A stretch of DNA of 40,572 bases from Seminavis robusta (Eukaryota; Bacillariophyta; Bacillariophyceae; Naviculales; Naviculaceae). Position 1 is the first letter of the stretch. The number at the start of each line of letters is the position of its first letter. The notes beneath the pieces were generated by a model that worked only from the letters and a program-made list of their open reading frames with translations, made no database searches and was not told the origin of the DNA. Position numbers and translations under genes: made by a program. Where the stretch lies: positions 1 to 40,572 of the forward strand of contig CAICTM010000988.1 of the NCBI GenBank assembly GCA_903772945.1, written 5' to 3'. Shown piece by piece: positions 1 to 10,800 of the stretch.

Positions 1-473
1 TTGGGAAATGACGTACTTTACAATCTACTACTGGCAGGGGAAAAACTTCAGTACGTGGTATTTTACCCTTTGTGCCCATTGGTGTATCCAACCGTAAGTC
101 ATTGTCTACTAAAAAGAATCACATCGCCATCCGTTTTTGATGGTCAGAACATGAAGAATGCATTCCCAACAACAATAGATCCTGCACAGAGGGGCTATTA
201 ATCGCAGAGCGTTACCTACCAAAATGGACCTGCAGGTGGCCAAGTTCAACTAAAACCAGTAAAACAGATAAGACTAGGATAAAAGTGGGAATATCAAAAT
301 GCTAGATTGTTAACGCTAATCCAAATAGAGCAGTATGAGTCACCAAAAAAGAGGATCACCGAAAAGATCTCATGGTGAAATTATGAAAGGATCCCCCTTC
401 TTTCCCTGGAGCACCGGTTGCCTAATTGGAACCTTGGACTTGGTTCGGAAGGAGAGGTTGGGATGTGCTTCCC

Positions 474-496
474 AAACGAGACCTGAGGTCTCGTTT
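474..496. repeat. 23-bp perfect palindrome
   Basis: Two 11-nt arms (AAACGAGACCT and its reverse complement) flank a single central G. It lies about 35 bp before a dispersed repeat copy. It could be a protein-binding site or part of an old mobile element; its role is unknown. Confidence 0.7.
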
Positions 497-530
497 TCAG
501 AATTACCTACAATTGCGCTTCTTAGATGAA

Positions 531-599
531 GAACTTCTATTATCGGATTCGGACAAGACGTGCTTTTTTAAAGGACAACCCACGAGCCGAGGTCCAGGT
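531..599 (+). repeat. Dispersed repeat, copy 1 (diverged)
   Basis: This segment aligns with 15507-15569 and 39744-39794. The shared core includes a CGGATTC block, a G-rich middle and CCCACGAGCCGAG. Copy 1 is the most diverged: it has a run of T/A where the others read CTTGAGG. It has no coding potential that I can recognise. Confidence 0.75.
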
Positions 600-1005
600 T
601 AGCTGATTGTTATGGTGTCGGGGATAAGATATGCCCAATAGGTCAATGGGTCGAAGACACATGTTAGATGGGGTGTATTCCAGAGGACGAGATTAGGGCC
701 CAAACTTTGCCAAAAATGGCGACCTCTAAATGGTGGAGAGGCAACATCCATGACCACACGAGTTGGGATGGACACAACCAAGGAGGCAAACAGCAGATGC
801 GCTTGATTCATTCATTTCTTGCCCCTGATCCCACAGAACCTAGTCCTGAATTTCGACTGTTCTTTGCTTAAGCCTGGCCCCGGCTGGCTTCCGTAGATAA
901 TTTTCCCTACTCTAAACCCCCCTTAATTCAATTAGGAAAAGGGCATTGTAACGAGTTGAGTGGTTGCTCTGTAAGACAGTGAGGCTGTTAGTTGAGCGGC
1001 TCAAA

Positions 1006-1050
1006 AGCTAGCTAGGCTAGCTGGCTATGCTGGCTGCGCTGGCTGGCTGC
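1006..1050. repeat. GCTGGCT/GCTAGCT-rich low-complexity tract
   Basis: Irregular tandem copies of GCTGGCT and GCTAGCTAG. Similar GCTAGC runs recur in other intergenic parts of the window, for example near 1427 and 33220. Confidence 0.7.
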
Positions 1051-1418
1051 TACGTACACCGTACGTGCCAAGTCAGGTGGTGGAATGGTACATGTATGGT
1101 AGGAATGTACGGTACTAGCTAGTAGGAGGAGCAGAGACAAAGGAGTGGATAGGCCTAACTAGTCTAAGGGAGAATCGTGGAGCCTTGCCAAAAGCTGTCA
1201 TTTTGAAGCTAATTCGCTGACATCTAACTGGTCCAAACTGGCTTTCTTTTTACTATTACTGTACTGTTTTAAATAGAGTATGACACTCATAAGTGGCAAT
1301 TATTGCCATTTAAAATTCTTTGCTAAAAGGCCATAAACGAACATCTCTTAACCTCCAGTCTTTTTGGTCACTTCGGGTCATGATGCAATCTCCCTATTAA
1401 TACTCAGCACGGGATACG

Positions 1419-1440
1419 GTAATAGCTAGCTAGCTATTAC
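1419..1440. repeat. 22-bp perfect palindrome centred on GCTAGCTAGC
   Basis: The sequence GTAATAGCTAG is followed directly by its reverse complement, with no spacer. Function unknown; a regulatory site or a hairpin-forming repeat are both possible. Confidence 0.75.
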
Positions 1441-1877
1441 GGTAGGAAACGAAAGATCTTGGTAATACCATGGTACCCAAGAACCTGCATGCACGGTACG
1501 GGTAATGGATCCTGATGGTTATCATTGGTGCGCGGGACCTTGAGGTGGCATTTTAGAAAACTCCCAAGAGAAAATCTCGAAACTTATTAGTAACCATCCA
1601 CAAGTACTGGCCGCCAGTAGTTTGTACGCTCACACTCACGCGATTATTGGTCCTGAAGATGGCTTCATGCATCTTTTGCGGATCCAACAGTCAACAACGG
1701 CGCTTTTCGACCTATCTAGCTGTGACGAGTTAATTAAGTTGACACAAAACGAATTTGGCTCGACCCAAATCGCATCAAGAGTTTCAACCTGACTATCAAG
1801 GATTCCATTCGAATCCATTCATCAGTTACCTCCGGCGAGCTCTAGCTGATACACTGCGACTACCACCGACGCTGACG

Positions 1878-4800
1878 ATGAAGATCGTCAACACTCTTGT
1901 ACCCATCCTTATTGGACTTGTGGGTGTCGCAACGGCTTCCACTGCCAGCGTCAACCATCCATCCACCAAGGTAAGCTACAGTTGTAGTCGTTTGACCGCC
2001 ATGAGAAGATACAACATTGGATCTGGATCAAATCTGTTCCAACCATGTCACAGCTTTCCGCCAAGCAGCTCCTTCGCGGCACGGTGAGGGACATTAGTCT
2101 GTCCGTCGTCCGTTTGTCCGTCTGTCCGTCTGTCGATCATCCGATTTTCAGCATGCACCTGCATTTGAACCGTTGAACCATTGTTTGCCTATCGATCCTT
2201 TGTTTCACTCCGGCTTTTCGTCTCGGTCGAACAGATCGGTTCACTCCCGTTGTGTAAAGTACATGCTTGATGGAGTCACCATAGAACCGAATCAACTCCA
2301 TGTTACCTTTTCTCTTCACTCCATGGCACTACACAAGTTGATATAGTCACCCCCTTCTTTCTCACACAATGATGGAATAGTTGTTGATTACAGTTGAGTC
2401 TAACTCCCTATCTTCTTGACGTATCTATAGGTCAACCTGACTGATCTGCCTTCCTTGAACTTGAAGGGAGGAGATCCAGTCCTGGGACAAGATGAACAAG
2501 GAGACAAAGAGGAGGAACTCCCAACCATTGCCGAGTTGGTCCAAACCCAGAAGGCATCCATCCACGTGGACCGCGAGGTGAACTTGGTATGTCCATCATC
2601 AGATGACTTTGCTGATTTCGACCATCCTTTTGCCAGCTGCAACCTCAAAGCCCTCTCCTATCTCTTTTACAGAGGCACCGACTCCTGAGCAGTGCAGGGC
2701 AAATCCGACCAGTCTTCAAAACCGGCAACTGTAGGTTCCTTCGTTAATTGGATGCGCTCCCCTCTTTGTTGATGCCCATCTGGGAGTGTACTATTGATCT
2801 GTGTCAAGGACTCTTCTCATGCTGCCTGTCCTTCCGTCCCTTCTATTCTCGTAGGGTGGTAAGGCATAACCCTGCGCACACCAAAGCATATACATCAACA
2901 GTCAGCTGCCCATTCTTACACAAACCACTCATCTCTTCTCCTCTTCTCGACTGGTGGTGGATTGCAGTGTTGACAGGCATCATGACACTCAAAACTTGTA
3001 TCTCCAAGTGTGCCACCAACACAGCAATCAAAAGTTCACCTATCATGCCAGCACCCAGGAAATCAAGGTTGACGGGCGTTGTATGGATGACAATATTGAG
3101 GATACAGGTATGTGAGCTACCCAGTTGTGTCTTATGTCTGATAGGAACAGGGCAAACCAAAGGCACAGCCATGAAATCCACAAAATTGCTGCTCACGCTC
3201 TGACTTGCCCAAACCCACGGCAACGCGATGGTTCTCAGGCCGCAATGTATACGCCCACCCCTGTCATGGAAAAAAGAATCAAAAGTGGAGGACCGATAAC
3301 AAGGGCCGGATCCAAGGCCTCCATGATTATAAATGTCTCGATGTTACACCCGGTGGGAACCTCTACGTGAGAGGTTGTTGCAATAACTGTGAGGGACAAC
3401 GCTGGTATGTTCCTCAGCATTTCCCAACTACCAATAGCGAGATCCATCCGGTCCTTAACTCAGCTGCGTGTAAGTTTTGCACGATTGTTAGTTATTGTGC
3501 ACAATTGAGTGCAATTGCTATACTGGATCTAACTTTGTCTATGCTTCCTGCTTTTGTCACCCAGGCTGGGATGTTGGTACGTAGGAGTTTTCAGAGGAGC
3601 ATGACACTTGCAGGACCTCATTTCCCTCACAGTGTGGATGGACGTGCTCTTGACATGTCTTGTTTGTTAGGCGGCACCGGAAAGAATTTGTATGTCTACG
3701 GGAGTTGCCACAATGGAAACAACCAGCAGTACTACTATTCCCCTTATTCCGAAAGAATCTTTCTGCCCTTGGCGGAAGGGTAAGTATGATGTGGAAAAAG
3801 CCTTCCACAGAAGATGACAAAATTGGTTCCTCTGAATTGTAGCTGACAGGTTGATTTTTTCCGTCCCCTGATAAGGTCGGGATGCTTGGATGAAAACCCT
3901 GGCGATGGAAATGTTTATGCTACTGGATGCCACCATGGTACCAACCAAAAATGGTAAGCTCGTTGGAGGTTCCTGGGCAAACAAGAAAATCTTTATAACT
4001 CCTGGGCAATATGTATAATCAATAACACAACGCAACCCATCTCACCCATCTTCCTTGCAGGTGGATGGATTCCTATGGCAGGATCCGCAATCGCCGCGAC
4101 ACCAGCCGTTGCATGGAACAGAATAGTGGGGACAACAATTTGAGAATGGTTGGATGCAATGACAATGACAATCAGAGATTTATTTTTCCGCATGGTACAT
4201 TTCCCATTGCTACTAGTCAGGTAGGCTGGGCTTGGTATTTCGAGCTGCGACACAGTCTCATCACTGATTAACCTTGTACATCAAATCATTGCAACCAAAA
4301 TGCTGCACAGGTGAAGCCTTTCTTTGATTCGGGTAAATGTAAGTTGCTACAGCCTAGAGCTCGCAGAAAAGATCGATGTCTTCCTCATGACTTAAAATGT
4401 TTTGATTCTCAACAACAGGCTTGGATAGTGGGGGAACAGACAGGAATCTGTACCTGTCATCAAGCTGTGGCAGTGATAATTTCTACCAGCAGTTTTACTT
4501 CATGGCTCAATCTGAGCGCATATACGATGCAGCCGGTACGTGAAAGTGCAATGAGCCATCATGTATCCCATGTATCTCTGCTGCCGTGTTTTCTGAGTCC
4601 ATGACATTCTTGTGCACATCTCCCAGGAATTGGATGTCTTGATGACCAAGGCAGTGGTGCCAGAAATGTCTATCTAAACAAATGCCAAGAGTAAGTTCAC
4701 AGCTGGTTGTTGCTCTGCCTATCTGCTTGGATAAGCGTCCGTGCAGGCTAAACAATATTCCAATAATTCTTGCGTACATGTTGCAGTTTAAAGAACCAGA

Positions 4801-7800
4801 AGTGGTATGCTGACAGACTGGGTAGACTTCGTGGTAGATGGGATAACAAGTGCTTAGCTATTGACAGCGGAAACCTAGTCATGAAAGAGTGCAGTGACTC
4901 GGTGGACCAACGCTTCATTGTCCCAGCATCCTTTCCAATGGCCAAAAGTCCATTTAAGAGCAACACTGGCCAATGTAAGGCTCCTTTCTTGTGGTCGAAA
5001 ATACCCATATATTTAACCTTACATTTTATGATTGTGATGCTCCCATACAGGCCTCGCTGTGATGTCTGACAAGAAAGTTATGGCTCGCTCATGTAAGGGA
5101 GGCAGGGATGAAGATTTCTTTTATGTTCCAGACTCTGAGCGGATTTTTGTGGCCTCGGGTCAAGGGTATGAAAGGAACCATTGACTTGATCATGCCTGCT
5201 GATGTCAACATATCCTCTCAACAGACTGCCTCCCATACTGGTCCCCTCTTAGGTGTCTTGATGCATCCAATAACAACAACATATACGTTTTTGGATGTCA
5301 TGGTCAAGACAACCAGAAGTGGTACATGGATGGGCATGGCAGGATTCGTGACAAACATTACAATCACTGCCTTTCCCTTGACTCAAACAATAACTTGGCA
5401 CACAGGGGCTGTGATGATAAGGACGGCCAAAGGCTTGTCCCTCCAGAAAATTTGCCTATCAGCACAAGCATTGTCAAACCATTCAACAATGCCGCTCTAT
5501 GTTGGGGTCTTGCAAGTGATAACGCAACAATGATGATGGTTGCTTGTTCCTCCAGCCAAAACTTCTTCTTTTCCCCTGAATCTGGCCGTATCATTCATCT
5601 TCCCTCAGGTGCTGTCAATGCTGCTATTCATGTCTCCCATTTATGTGCTGGATTCTTGTTGATTAATTAACCTTCTGTTCGTCTTTCCTCACCAATGATG
5701 GCTTGCAGGAAAATGTGTAGATGACCCAGGTTCTGGTAAGTCTTCCTCAACCTTTCTTGACAACATCATAATTTTAATCAATACCTGCCATCATTCTCAT
5801 TGTTTGACAAATCTGTTATTTTTTGCTGCTTCAGGAGCCCGTATTGCTTACTTGGGTTCATGCCACAGTGGTAATAATCAGAAGTTCTTTGTTGATGATA
5901 AGGGAAGGATTCACAGTCGACATGATGGAAAATGCATCGACGTTAACACTGACAACAGCTTGTTTGTGAAAGACTGCAATGATAATGACTTACAACGCTT
6001 CATTTATCCAGCATCCTTTCCATCAGCCCAAAGCCCAATTAAGAGCAACAACGGTCAATGTAAGGCTCCTTCCTTGAAGTTGAGTTGGCAGAGATGAAAA
6101 TACCAATATTTAACCATACAATTTTTGACTTTGCTGCTCCCATACAGGCCTCGCTGTGATGTCCAACAAGAAAGTTATGGCTCGCTCATGTAAGGGAGAC
6201 AGGGATGAAGATTTCTATTATGTTCCAGAGACTGAGCGGATTTTTGTGGCCTCGGGTCAAGGGTATGAAAGGAACCACTGCCTTTCTCCTGTATGCTCAT
6301 GTCGAATCATTTACTCAACATGCTGCTACCCTTACTGCCCCCCTCCCCCTTAGGTGTCTTGATGCATCCAATAACAACAACATATACGTATTTGGATGTC
6401 ATGGTCAAGACAACCAGAAGTGGTACATGGATGGGCATGGCAGGATTCGTGACAAACATTACAATCACTGCCTTTCCCTTGACTCAAACAATAACTTGGC
6501 ACACAGGGGCTGTGATGATAAGGACAGTCAGAGGCTTGTTCTTCCAGAGAGTTTTCCTGTCAGCACAAGTGTTGTCAAACCATTCAACAATGCCGCTTCA
6601 TGTTGGGGCCTTGCAAGTAATAATGCAACAATGGTGATGGTTGCTTGTTCCTCCAGCCAAAACTTCTTCTTTTCCCCTGAATCTGGCCGTATCATTCATC
6701 TTCCCTCAGGTGCTGTCAATGCTGCTATTCATGTCTTCCATTTATGTGCTGGATTCTTGTTGATTAACCTTCTGTTCGTCTTTCCTCACCAATGATGGCT
6801 TGCAGGAAAATGTGTAGATGACCCAGGTTCTGGTAAGTCTTCCTCAACCTTTCTTGACAACATCATAATCTTAATCAATACCTGCCATCATTCTCATTGT
6901 TTGACAAATCTGTTATTTTTTGCTGCTCCAGGAGCCCGTATTGCTTACTTGGGTTCATGCCACAGTGGTAATAATCAGAAGTTCTTTGTTGACGATAAGG
7001 GAAGGATTCACAGTCGACATGATGGAAAATGCATCGACGTTAAAACTGACAACAACTTGTTTGTGAAAGACTGCACTATTAGTGACTCGCAACGCTTCAT
7101 TTATCCAATTTCTTTCAAAACCATTTTGAGTCCAGTGACGCCATACGCAGACCAGACAAAGTGCTGGGACATTGGAGGTACTGGTAACAACCTCTACCTG
7201 TATCCCTGCCACAAGGGAAGAAATCAAGACTTCTTCTACATCCCAGGAACTGAACAAATCATGGCTGGTCATGGGTAAGCTTGTTTGAACCATCTGAGGG
7301 GTTTTGTATGCTGTCAGCTGCTAATCAGTACTGCCAATTTCCTCTTATCATCTCTCTTTGTGTCAAGGGCTGGGTGCTTGACAGATCAAAGCACCGGGGG
7401 TCGAAACATTTTCTTTGGACCTTGTGGAACAGATAACAACCAAAAGTGGTACATGGACGCCCAAGGTAGGCTCCACAGCAGGATTGACGAGATCAAGTGC
7501 CTTGACTTGAACAAGACGAACGATAACCTCTACATGGAAGCGTGCAGTGACAGCTTCAGTCAGAGGTTCTCCTATCCAAATTCATTCCCTATTGTTACCA
7601 CAAACGCACGTACTGCCTACAACAGAAGGCAACAACTCAACCGCATCTACGGAACAGCCGACCAGCATGTGTATGGTAAAGACTCCCGGTCGATTATCCG
7701 ATACAACCACCCCGATCAGGTGAGGAGAAACCTATGCCCCTACTGGGAGAGTTCCTTCTCTTTCAAGTATACCATGCAGAACTATGCTCTCTCTACAAGC

Positions 7801-10800
7801 TCAGTGATTGAAGTCAAGTCCACTAGTGAAATGGACCAGCTGCTTTTGGATGAATCACGGGTGACATCGGGTGTAACGAAGGTTCTAGTTGTGAAGCGAC
7901 CAAAGCTACAAACTGGGTATTTCAGGCTGGGTGACTATGCATCGAACAAAAAAGTGGGTTTCCACTCATCTCTGTTGGTCAAGGGAGCTGATGGAACTGT
8001 TCTCAAGGAACCAACAAACTTTGTTTTGGTCTGGAATGGTACAGGTGGAGATGCTGCTACCCCCACTTCAAGTGGGTCATTTTGGAAGCCAGTTGCCCCA
8101 GAAAGGTTCACTTGCCTTGGTCATGTGTGGCAACAAGGTGCCACAAAGCCAGCCACGAACCTAGTGCGCTGCATTCAAGACAGGTTTGTTGAAAGTGCGC
8201 CGTCTAGTTTTTTGTTTGACAACAATGATGCTGCCTCCAAAACTAGATCTGAGGTAGATCTGAGTGTCCAGAGCACAGGATCAACGTCTACAAGTCTCAC
8301 ACCAGGTACCTTTGTCAGCAAGGCGTCACATTCTGCCCCTGCCACCGAGGAATTCATGGCCCTCAAGAAAGGCTGCATTCTAGGAGAAGGCAAATTCCCT
8401 TTCTGTGATGCAAATGACAGTCTCTCTCTTAGTGTGAATGCTGCAAAGGACTTTAAAATCCCCTATGCAAAGCTCCAGCCTTGCTACTATGAACATGAAG
8501 ACCATGTTGGATATGGGTTGGTGAATGATGCCAGCTCCACGTGGCAGAATCATGCCATTGAGTTATTCAAGAATCCTGCTGGCTCTCTTGGCTACAAGCA
8601 TGTAGGAGCTTCCACAAACCTTGGGGAGTCCTACTGCTTGGGATCAGTTGTGTTTGGTTCATCCAGCATCAAGCATGACCTTTTCATCCATGGAATCACC
8701 AAGGTTGGAAGTGTCACTCAGCAGGAGGCCGAAGATCAGAAGAATGGAGAGTTGGGAAATCGCCTGTCTAAGATGATTTCAGGAGACTTCGTGTTTTTGT
8801 TTCCATGCTCGGGGAAAAACTCAGTCAAGGACTACAAGGCATCTCTGGCGGCTCTTGCCACTTCTGCAAACACCAATGGTGGCAGTGAAAATGGTGTGGT
8901 GAATGTTAATGAGAACCTGGGAGAATTGGGACTCTTTGGGGGTTCAAAGTGGACAAGCCCTCACTATTGTGGCATTTCAGAGGAACCAACAGCATCAGGT
9001 GGATGCAGGAAAGTCGATGTCTGCTTCTTTGAGCCAGGTGGATGCAAACCATATGATCAGCTACCATGTAAAAAGAACATTGACTGCAAAGGAGGGATTT
9101 GCAATACAGCAGATAGTCTTTGTGGACATGTAAGGAGTTTTGTTGTGGATCTGACGTTCTGCCCCACATGAACTAACATGCCTCCTGTTCGGCAGAATTT
9201 TAATCTCTATGCGAGCAGTGTTCAGACAAACTCAAGGCAGGCTCTGCAACGAGCCTTCTCCTGAGGCATTGGGCAAGATGGGCCAGGAAGATTCCTTGTT
9301 CAAGAAGCAGGCAACAGAATCCAGCTGTCTGGCAATGTGTGGAAAGCATTCCCAATGGCGGAGCACACTGTGAATTGTAGTTCGGTTTTAGAGTTCGATT
9401 TTCGGCTTGTGGATGAGGTTGAGGGACATGCCATTTGTCTTGATGAGGACCTCAATGAGGATGTGGAAATTCCAGGGTCCAAGCGATGCTTTCGACTTGC
9501 TGGCTCTCAGAGTGCCATTTGGAAGGAGGTTTGGAATCTTGACGAACCAGGCAACACAGGAGAGTACAAGCACTACAAGGTCAAGATTGGATCACTTACT
9601 GGTGGTGCGGGCAACAACAAGCCTTACATCTCTTGGGGCGCCAAAATCAAGTACATTGCCATCGTGCAAGACAATGATGCAAATGAAAATATTGGGGAGA
9701 GCACATTCAAGAACTTGCAGCTTTATCACGACAATGCAGTGAGTATTCGCCAATGAACTTGTTTGTTCCAGTTTGAAAAGTCTGTGCCCCTCATGCCTAT
9801 GGTTCTTTGTCCTCAACTTTAACGTTTCAGGCCCCTGTTGAAACAGTCGACCCAGGTCCATCAATCACAGGAACCTCTATTGAAATTGATGTATCCAATG
9901 CTGCACGTCATGGCACCTGGAAAGTTAATTGCACAAGGCTTGATGGCAGCGTTCCTGATCAGCCACCACAAAGTGTGTACAAGTACGATGGCAAATCAAT
10001 CAATGCTGGAAATGCAACAAATTTCAAGTACAAATTTGATGGTCTCCTTTCTGGCTATGAATACACTGCAAGACTTTTCCCCGTGGACGGCAGTGGTAAT
10101 CAGCTCCAAGGTTCAACTCCTCAGGAAACAGTGGCTTCAACATTTTGCTGTTGTAACTGTAATTCGATCCATTTTGGAGACACCACCGGAAGGCCAATAG
10201 GGTTAAAGGCGTATCAGGTCAAAGGTTTTGTTATGTTCAATTTCACTGACAACTCTCTCTGTGCTGATGCCTACGCCTTTACCCGGTCTGCGCTCAAGGA
10301 TGAGTTCTTTGATAATTCAGATGAAACAAGAAAGAGTGTCTTCACACCGAACTACAATTACTACCCCAAGAAAAAGTGTGGTGGTGCTCCAGTCCTGCCA
10401 GGGAAAGCCGCTGCTGATGATCTGAAGACCTCCCAGCTTGAGGTTGGTGCTGCCTACCGGTACTGTGTCCGTGCTGTTGCTCAATTCTACTCGGCAGATT
10501 CCCTGCACTCCAGTGATGAGCACTGCAAAACTCACTTTGTCCGTTGGCAAGCTTCCATGTCAGGCAAGGTCACAACAGCCCCTTTGGCCGGCAGCCTACC
10601 CATTGACGATGTTGCTGTCTCATGGGAGTTGTTGAACCCACAGCAAACTGTTGTCATTGCCTCTGGGAGCGCTGTGACAAAGAGGCCTGGTACTTATGCC
10701 ATCGAGTTTGATGAGTTGCACAATGAACTTGATCGTGACAATGAGTTTCCAGTTCGAATCAAGTTCTCCAAGAATACCACTGTTGGCAATGAAACAATCA

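Larger units (their letters stand above)
1..1877. other. Intergenic region, no gene recognised
   Basis: No reading frame here resembles a known family; the longest are 60-110 codons and have no recognisable motif. The stretch holds a 23-bp palindrome (474-496), one copy of a dispersed repeat (531-599), a GCTGGCT-rich tract (1006-1050) and a 22-bp palindrome (1419-1440). The last ~150 bp before 1878 are presumably the 5' UTR and promoter of the large lectin gene, but I see no convincing TATA box. Confidence 0.6.

Noticed and set aside
9242..9373. Cys-containing frame (starts LCNEPSPEALGK) overlapping exon 24
   Set aside because: It runs into a stop at about 9371, while the competing frame continues for 150 codons into a recognisable beta-rich domain.
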